From: Myxococcota bacterium | GTDB lineage: Bacteria > Myxococcota_A > UBA9160 > PR03 | Direction of reading: 5' to 3' | Length of the DNA stretch: 9,527 bases | Assembly: GCA_025453505.1 (NCBI GenBank) | Contig: JALOQG010000073.1 | Coordinates: forward strand, 1 to 9,527 | In this document: positions 1-7,100 of the stretch, piece by piece | How positions within the stretch are numbered: position 1 is the stretch's first letter | Layout: the number at the start of each line of letters is the position of its first letter | Translations under genes and position numbers: made by a program | Notes under the pieces: generated by a model | What the model was told of the DNA's origin: nothing | Database searches by the model: none | Seen by the model: the letters and a program-made list of their open reading frames with translations, nothing else

Positions 1-3000
1 GCGAGCGTGTCGCCGATCTGCGCGAGCACGACGGCGCGACGGTCGGACGTGATCTCGCGCACGACGACGTCCGCGCAAGAGCCGTTCGCGTTCAGATCGC
101 AGCTCCGGCCGCTGGGGGCACAGCTTCCGCCGGTGCAGGCGGCGCAGCTGCCGTCTTCCTGGCACTCGACCGAGAGGAAGCGGACGGTCGCCGATTCGGC
201 GGCTTCGCCGCTCGGGAAGACGCGCCACGGGAAACGCCGGTCGCACACGTCGAGCGCGCACGGAATCGCGGTCGCTCCGGTCTCGCTGCTGCGCCCGGTC
301 GCGACCTCGACGAAATCGAGCACGCATTCGTCTTCGACGCCGTCGCCGTTCAGATCCTGGTTCCCATCGCGTTCGCAGCGGTCGTAGGCGGCGAAGCCGT
401 TCTCGCTGAGGACGAAGCGACGCGTGCCCGGCGGGCCGGTGTAGACGCTGGCGAACGCACCGCCCTGCAGCGCGAAGGAGCGCAGCTGCGACGGGAACGT
501 GTCCGTGGTGAAGACGACGTTCGGGCCGACCACGCCGAGCGCGCGGCCGCGGATCCCGAGATCCTGCAACCGGGTCTCGCCCGCCGCGGCGCACGCCACG
601 TGGCCGTTGCTCGCGAGCAGCGCGCACACGATCTCGTCGGAGGTCGCCACGGCGGACGCGAGTGCGGGCGACGCCCCGTCCGGCATGAGGAGCGGCTCGA
701 CCGTACAGGACGAGGCCGCTGCGCAGCGGCGCACGAAGAGCGGGCCGCCGGGTGCGATGAAAGCCACGGTGTCCGCGCCGACGGCCGCCTGCCGAGCGGC
801 GCCGACGACTTCGAGCACCGGCGGATCGGTTGCGAGATCGAGCACGGCGAGCACGAGATCGCGGGTCGCACCGTTGCCGTCGATGTCGAGTTCGTCGGGG
901 CTCGCGACGCCCGTGCGGAAGATGCCGGTGCCCGACGCGGCCGGGCCGACGTACACGACGGACACGCCGTCGCCCGAGACGACGCCCGCGGCTCCGCCCG
1001 CGCCGACGCGTGCGAGGAGCCCGGTGGTGAGATCACGCAAGTGCGTGTCGGTCGCGCCCGGCGTCGCGTCGCCGGGCGTCAGGTCGGCGGCGCTCGCGAA
1101 CGACACGGTGTCGGCCGACGCGTCGCCGTCCGAAGACGGCGCCTGCACGTCTTCGAGCGTGGACGTCAGCGCCGCGGGCACGCCCACGGGCGCGCGCTGG
1201 GCCGTCGACGCCTGGATGTCGAGGACGAAGACCTCGTCCGCGCCCGTCGTCGCGTTCGGAACCTGCAGCGTCAGGAGCCGGCCGTCCGGGCTCAGCTTCG
1301 GATCGCGCCCGGCGAGGTCGAAGCGGAGCACGTCCGTCACCGGAGTGCGCTTCACGTCGCGGACGTACACGAGCGTGCCGGCCGGCGTGGTCATCTCGAA
1401 CGCCACGCGCGCGCCCGACGACGCCATCGAGGGATTCGCGGCTTCGCCCGCGAGACCGGCGCTCGCCAGGATCGGCACGTCGGCGCGAAGCGGATCGCCG
1501 CCGGTTCCGCCGAGCAGGTCGCGGACGTAGACGTCGCGGCTCCCGCCGTCGCTGTCTTCGCCGGTCAGCGACTCCATGCTGACGAAGGCGACGGTCCGGC
1601 CGGTGCCGGCGAGATCGCACGCGCCGGACGCGCCCGTGGCCTCCTCTCCTGCGTCGGTCGAAGTCACTCGAATGGTCTCGCACGTCGCGCGATCGAGCAC
1701 GAAGACGTCGGCGACGCCGTTGCCGTCGGCTGCGTCCCCGAGCAGATTCGTGGCCGCGCTCTCGAAGCAGACGCGGCGCCCTTCGTTGGAGATGCTCGGC
1801 GCGGTGGCCGGTGCATCGCCACGCACACCCGGCGCGGCGCAACTCGGCTGGAAGCGGGCGATCGCCTGTGTCTCGCCGGCGCGCGTGTCGCGGCAGTACG
1901 TGTCGGGGCCATCGTGCCCGGGCGCATCCGCGACGAGATTCGTGTCGCTGACGAAGCAGATCGTCTTGCCGTCGGCCGAGACCGTCGGCTGATCCGACGA
2001 GCCGGTGGCCGGCGCGCCGCTCGCGTCGAGGTCGATCCGCTCGTGCAGCGTCTTCACGGCGTTCGACGCCTCGTCGAGCAGGAAGTAGAGGCGTTCGCCT
2101 GCGAGCACGAACGGCTCGCCGCCGCCCTGGAACGGCGAGAACGTGCGACCGGCCGGCAGGATCAGCGGCTTCGCCGACGCGCCGAGCCCCGAGCCGAGGC
2201 CCGCGTCGGCGGCGGCCGCCGCGGCGACCTCGCGCACACCCATCGGTGTCGTCGCGTCGCGGCAGAAGACGCGCAGGATCGGCGCGAAGACCAGACCGTC
2301 GCCGTTGGCGTCGAAGCCCGGCGTCCCGCCCGCGTTCTCCCACGGCTCGGCGAAGAGCAGCGCGGCGCAGGCGCCGGACGTCTCGACGATCGGCCGCCGG
2401 CTCGGGTCCGTCGGCGGCGCGAGGATCGGCGCACCGAACGGGCCCGTCGTCGAGGGCGACTCGAGCAGCAGCGCGGCGGCGATCCCTTCCGCGGTGCCGT
2501 CGAGCCCGATCGGGAGGGACGCTCCGCTGCTGCGCTCGCGCAGCGTGATGATCGACGGATCCGATTGATCGCCGTCCGCGTTCTTGTCGACCTGCGCGAG
2601 CGGCTCGTCGCGCAGCAGGCAGCCGATGTCGCTTTCGCCGCGGCACAGGTTCAGCGCTTCGAGCGGGATGAAGCCGTCGGTGCTCGCGGCGTAGAGCGCG
2701 GGCGGAACGAGTCCCGGCCCGCCCGAAGGCGGCGTCGCGGAGACCGCCGTGCCGGGCACCTGGCAGGCCGCCGGATGCCGGCAGTAGCGGAGGTCCGCGA
2801 CGGGAGCGTCGGGCGCGGAGAGATCGCAGGTCTGCGCGACGGCGCCGGTCTGGCAGCCCGCGTCGCTGATGCAGGCCGCGCCGTCGACGCTGCAGCGTCC
2901 CGGCGCGTCGGTCTGCAAGCGGATGACGGTCTGCACGGCATCGGTCGATCCGAAGAGCGCGAGCGTGCCCGTGCCCGACGCGGTCGCGGACGACGCGGCG

Positions 3001-4046
3001 AACGGATCGAAGATCGGCGGCAGCTCCGTGCCCTGCAGCGTGTGACTCGACACGAAGTCGCGGCTCGGGATCACGATCGGCGCGCCCGCGGCGGAAGCAG
3101 CGCCCTGCGCATCGAGTCCGGATCCGAGCGATTGCGGGAACTCGACCTGGATCAGCTTCGGCGGCGGGAATCCCTCGACGGCGCAGGTCGGATCGGTCTG
3201 GCACAACACGCCGGTCCAATCCATCGGAGCGAGCAGGTTGCCGCTCGCGTCGAGCGCGAAGCGCAGCGCGGGGCGTGCGGGCGTCGCGGCCGTCATGGCG
3301 GAGAAGTCGTTCGGCACCGGCAGCGCGGTGAAGCTGCCGAAGCGCGGGTCGAGGCTGGTGGTCTGCGTCGAGCAGGAGCCGTCGAGGCGGTACAGATCGT
3401 CGATGCAGGCGATCGTGGCGCCGGCGAGCGACGCGTCCGTGCAACGCGTGGCGACGAGGCCGGTCGGCAGCGGGCTCCCGATCGATTCGACCACGATGCG
3501 CGTCGGACCGGTCAGCGTCTCGGGCGACGCGAGTTGCGGCGTCGTCGCGGTCGGGAAGCGGAAGCCGAGGCGGCACTCCTGCACGCTGCCGAGATCGAAG
3601 GCGTCGACGTCGAGCGAGCCTTCCGGAACCGACTGACACGTCGCCGAGCCGCCGGGTCCGATCGCCGACGACCACGCGTTCACCGCGGATTGCAGCGACG
3701 CCGGATCGCCCGCATCGCCGCAACTGCGCGCGAGCACGACGGCGTGGACGGGAGCGTCGCCTTCGGCTCCGAAGAGCAGCGTGACGCGCAGATCCTCGTC
3801 GGCGATGCAGGCGGGCGCCTCGCCGAGCCCCGGCGAGCCCGCGTCGCACACGTCGGGACGCACGCGGATCTGCAGCGACTGCCCCGGAATCGCGAACGGC
3901 GCGGTGATCGTGCCGCGCGCCGCACGAAACTGCTCGATCTCGCTCGGAATGTTGTCGCAGCCCGCGTGGGCGCCGCGCGGCGAGAGCGCGAGCAGCAGGA
4001 CCGCTGCGACCGCGGCGAACGAACGGTGCGGGATCCGGGGATGCAT
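1..4046 (-). CDS. Large secreted protein with PD40/TolB-like repeats and calcium-loop motifs (3' end outside window)
   Basis: The frame is open from ATG 4046 to the window edge without stop or frameshift: 1348 codons plus two bases, so the C-terminus is missing. Residues 1-28 form a Sec signal peptide: basic start, hydrophobic core AAVAAVLLLAL, AHA before Gly29. Cys30 is not in a lipobox, so export as a soluble or surface protein is inferred. Residues about 690-1000 hold at least six degenerate PD40-type beta-propeller strands (SADGKTICFVSDTNL at about 690, then ISNEGRRVCFES, GTGRTVAFVS, SSGARVAFEM, LSPDGRLLTL), several followed by a DVFVLD- or DVYVRD-like strand. Five D-x-[ND]-x-[DN]-G loops begin at D487, D579, D1054, D1231 and D1317, each followed by a short beta strand. 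Cysteine clusters lie at 385-398 and 1295-1324. PD40 repeats are known from TolB and other envelope proteins; the molecular function here is unknown. It follows the cyclase gene after 110 bases and has its own strong ribosome site. Confidence 0.92.
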   Translation of the reverse strand, partial: MHPRIPHRSFAAVAAVLLLALSPRGAHAGCDNIPSEIEQFRAARGTITAPFAIPGQSLQIRVRPDVCDAGSPGLGEAPACIADEDLRVTLLFGAEGDAPVHAVVLARSCGDAGDPASLQSAVNAWSSAIGPGGSATCQSVPEGSLDVDAFDLGSVQECRLGFRFPTATTPQLASPETLTGPTRIVVESIGSPLPTGLVATRCTDASLAGATIACIDDLYRLDGSCSTQTTSLDPRFGSFTALPVPNDFSAMTAATPARPALRFALDASGNLLAPMDWTGVLCQTDPTCAVEGFPPPKLIQVEFPQSLGSGLDAQGAASAAGAPIVIPSRDFVSSHTLQGTELPPIFDPFAASSATASGTGTLALFGSTDAVQTVIRLQTDAPGRCSVDGAACISDAGCQTGAVAQTCDLSAPDAPVADLRYCRHPAACQVPGTAVSATPPSGGPGLVPPALYAASTDGFIPLEALNLCRGESDIGCLLRDEPLAQVDKNADGDQSDPSIITLRERSSGASLPIGLDGTAEGIAAALLLESPSTTGPFGAPILAPPTDPSRRPIVETSGACAALLFAEPWENAGGTPGFDANGDGLVFAPILRVFCRDATTPMGVREVAAAAAADAGLGSGLGASAKPLILPAGRTFSPFQGGGEPFVLAGERLYFLLDEASNAVKTLHERIDLDASGAPATGSSDQPTVSADGKTICFVSDTNLVADAPGHDGPDTYCRDTRAGETQAIARFQPSCAAPGVRGDAPATAPSISNEGRRVCFESAATNLLGDAADGNGVADVFVLDRATCETIRVTSTDAGEEATGASGACDLAGTGRTVAFVSMESLTGEDSDGGSRDVYVRDLLGGTGGDPLRADVPILASAGLAGEAANPSMASSGARVAFEMTTPAGTLVYVRDVKRTPVTDVLRFDLAGRDPKLSPDGRLLTLQVPNATTGADEVFVLDIQASTAQRAPVGVPAALTSTLEDVQAPSSDGDASADTVSFASAADLTPGDATPGATDTHLRDLTTGLLARVGAGGAAGVVSGDGVSVVYVGPAASGTGIFRTGVASPDELDIDGNGATRDLVLAVLDLATDPPVLEVVGAARQAAVGADTVAFIAPGGPLFVRRCAAASSCTVEPLLMPDGASPALASAVATSDEIVCALLASNGHVACAAAGETRLQDLGIRGRALGVVGPNVVFTTDTFPSQLRSFALQGGAFASVYTGPPGTRRFVLSENGFAAYDRCERDGNQDLNGDGVEDECVLDFVEVATGRSSETGATAIPCALDVCDRRFPWRVFPSGEAAESATVRFLSVECQEDGSCAACTGGSCAPSGRSCDLNANGSCADVVVREITSDRRAVVLAQIGDTL

Positions 4047-4051
4047 CGAGG

Positions 4052-4056
4052 CCTCC
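4052..4056 (-). promoter_or_regulatory. Ribosome binding site of the secreted-protein gene
   Basis: GGAGG on the minus strand, five bases before ATG 4046. It fixes the start, which also opens directly into a good signal peptide. No other in-frame start has comparable support. Confidence 0.8.
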
Positions 4057-4120
4057 AGCAGGGTTGACGCCAGGAGTGCTGGGGTCGCGGGTCGTGATAC
4101 CGACAGTCGGGCGTTCGCGC

Positions 4121-4126
4121 ATCCTA
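4121..4126 (-). promoter_or_regulatory. Possible -10 element upstream of the secreted-protein gene
   Basis: TAGGAT on the minus strand lies 74 bases before the ATG and matches the sigma-70 consensus TATAAT at four of six positions. No acceptable -35 hexamer sits 15-18 bases upstream; TTGTCT at 4135-4140 is only 8 bases away. The same octamer TAGGATGC occurs in the promoter at the right end of the window, which is the main reason to list it. The gene could equally be read through from the cyclase gene. Confidence 0.25.
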
Positions 4127-4156
4127 ACCGATCGAGACAAACCCGAGGAATCGATT

Positions 4157-7100
4157 TCAGGTGAGTCCGAATGTGTCGAAGCCGTTACGAGCGCGAGCGC
4201 GACATTGCTCCGCGTCGTTCCCGAAGAAGCGCAAATTCGGTCTGCCGCGCGCGACGATGGGCGCGACTACTGCGTAGGCCCGCGCGAGTTCCGGCTGTGC
4301 GCCCATCTGCTCGGCGGCTCGCACGGCCCGGTCGAGCAGGCGCAGCGCGCGGCGGTCGTTCCCGAGCAGCTCGTACACGCGAGCCGTCAGGCGCAGCACT
4401 TCGGGCCGGTGCCACGCGACCTTGGCGGCGCTCCGCCGCGCCGTGCGCGCACTGCGCAGGGCCCGGCGCTTCGCCCGGCGGCGATCGCGCGCCGATCCGG
4501 CCTCGACGGCGCGCGCGAGCCGGGCGACGTCGAACACCAGCTGCGAGCGGTGATACGCAGAAGCGTGGAAGGGAGGGACGGGGCCGCTCGACGCGAGGAT
4601 GCTGGACGCCAGTCCGAGGCTGACCTCCGCGGCGTCGAGATCGCCCTGCGCGGTCTCCGCCTTGGCGCGCGCACTCAGCGCGAGGATGTGCAGCAGGTCT
4701 TCGGGATTTTCGTCGTAGTAGGCGTTCGCGGCCTCGATGGCCTGCGACCAGGCGCCGCGCTCGAGCGGCAGCAGCGTCCGCAGGTAGTAGTGATTGGTCT
4801 TGGCGAGGTCGTACTGGAAGAGATCCCAGATGTGGTCGATGCGATCGATGCAGGCGCGGGCCGCTTCGAACGCGCCCTGGTGGATGCGCTTCTCGCCGAG
4901 CAGACCGAGGTAGGTGGTCGGACCCCAGAGCTGTCCCTTGCGCACGCTCTCCTCGACGCGCTCGGGATCGATCTCGTGCACGTCGCTCCAATCGCCCTCC
5001 AGCACGCGGCACGTGAAGTCCATCGCCAGCTGGTAGAGCGATTCGTCGGCGTCGTCGCGCGCGACCAGCGCACGCGCCTTCGCGCCGAGGCGGCGGCTCA
5101 CGTCGAACGAGAGACCCGCGAAGGCGAAGAGCGCGGCGGCGCCCGCGTAGAGACGGCCGGAGCCGGGAACGGTGGCGGGGTCGATGCGCTGCAGCAGCGC
5201 GAGCGTGTCCATGCTGTCGAAGAGATGGCGCGTCGGCTGCGCCGTGACGGTCGCCTCGGCGCGCGCGTAGCGCAGGCCCAGGATCTCGCGCTGGCGATCC
5301 GTCGCGGGCGGCAGCGAGCGGCGCACGCGCGGCCCGTAGAGTCGCAGCAGCACCGCCGCGAGATTGCGCGCGAAGTGCGCTCCGATCCGGAGCCCGCCCT
5401 CGGCGACGCGATCGCCGAGCAGCACGAGGGCCCGGTTGAAGTGCTCGATCGCCTCGACGAAACGCCCGCGGTAGTAGAGCGCGTTCGCGATGCGGCTCTC
5501 GAGCAGCGCGCGTTTGCCCGGGTCGCCGCCGTCGGCGTGCAACTGGAGATACAGCTTCGAGGCCTCCTCGAAGAAGTGCAGCGCTTCGCTGGGCGCGGCG
5601 GCGCGCGCCGCGCGATCGCCGGCGCGGAACAGGTACTCCTCGGCGCGCCCGATCTCGCCGCCCTTGCCGAAGTGCAGCGCGAGCATGCCCTCGTAGCCCG
5701 GCACGTCGGGCGGCATCTGCCGCTCGATCGCCTCGGCGACGCGCTTGTGCAGATCCTGACGGCGCGCGTGCAGGAGTCCGTCGTAGATCACCTCTTGCAG
5801 GAGCGGGTGCTTGAACGCGAACTCCTCGCCGGGCAGGCGGTCGGAGGGAACCAGGAACTCCGCTTCCTCGAGCGCGCGGATCGGCTCGGACACGTCGGAC
5901 TCGCCGACCACGGCGCGCACCACGTCGACGTGGAAGGACAGGCCGACGACCGACGCCGTCTGCAGCAGTTGCCGCTTGCGCAGTGGCAGCGCGTCCACGC
6001 GCGCCATCACGACTTCCTGGATCGTTCCCGGGATCGCGACCTCGTGGATCCGCTCGGTCGCGCGGAAGCGGCCGTCGTGGATCTCGACGGCGCCCTCGTC
6101 GACGAGCGAGCGGACCACTTCTTCGACGAAGAACGGATTGCCCTGCGCCTTCTGCTCGATCAAGTGGCGCGTCGCGTGCGGGATGTCGCCCTGGCGGAAC
6201 AGGTTGTTGAGCAGGCTGCGCGTGGCGCTCGCGTCGAGCGGCCGCAGCTCGATCTCGACGCAGCGGTCCGGATGGCGCTCGTGCGCCGCGGCGCGGATCC
6301 GCTCGGACGTGCCTTCCGCGCCGCGCCGGAACAGGTTCAGGAACAGGATCGGGTGCTCTTCGCAGAGACGCAGCAGCGCTTCGAGCAGCTCGATCGACGA
6401 CTGGTCCGCCCAGTGGAGATCGTCCATCACGATCACCAGCGGCCGCACGGCAGAGGCCGCGCGCAAGAGCTGCGTGACGCTGCGCAGGATCAGTTTCTGG
6501 AGCGCGTCACCCTGCAAGGCGTCGAGGCGCGCCTGCAGCGCCGGCTCGAGGCGCACGCCGAGGATCGAGGCGATCGGCGGCAGGGCTTCGTCCACGTCGT
6601 CCGGCAACGTCCTGCGGATCGCGGCGTCGAGCTTCGCATGGATCTCCGCGTCGTCGTCGTCGTCGTCGATGCCGATCCACGCGCGGAGCAGATCGGCGAT
6701 CGGATGGAGGCTCGCGTGGCGCCCGCTCGAGATCGAGCGGCCTTCCCGCCACGCGACGCCGTGTGCCGCATCGCTCGCGGCGACCTCGGCGACGAGGCGC
6801 GACTTGCCGAGGCCCGCCTCCGCGATGACGTTCGCGATGCCACCCTGCCCCGCGTGCAGTCGCTCGAGGCAGCCGCGCAGCAGCGCGAGTTCGCGATCGC
6901 GGCCGACCAGCCCGGAGAAGAGCCGCCGCTCGGCGCCGACGCGCGCGCGGTGCAGCTTCTGCTGCTGCGAGAGCACTTCGAACGCGGGGAGCTGCGCGGT
7001 GCGGCGCGCGACCGCGACGGCCGGCAGCTCGCGAAACTCGAACACGTCGCGCGTCGCACGCTGGACCTCGAGTCCGACCCAGATGGTACCGGCCGGTGCG

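Noticed and set aside
3957..3962. Cys30 after the signal peptide as a lipoprotein cysteine
   Set aside because: The preceding residues are His-Ala-Gly rather than a lipobox with Leu at -3; AHA followed by Gly is a better ordinary signal peptidase site.
600..4067. Plus-strand open frame of 1155 codons opposite the secreted-protein gene
   Set aside because: It is codon-aligned antisense of a gene with a clear signal peptide and PD40-like strands. The product is Arg/Ala/Glu-rich low-complexity sequence without domains, and openness is explained by missing TTA/CTA/TCA codons.
4100..4110. Small palindrome CCGAC-A-GTCGG between the cyclase and secreted-protein genes
   Set aside because: Arms of five bases with a one-base centre are expected by chance in GC-rich sequence and do not make a terminator hairpin.
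1033..4140. Minus-strand open frame of 1035 codons in another phase across the secreted-protein gene
   Set aside because: Its product is highly Arg-rich, lacks a signal peptide and motifs, and overlaps the correct frame, which has a GGAGG site and signal peptide.
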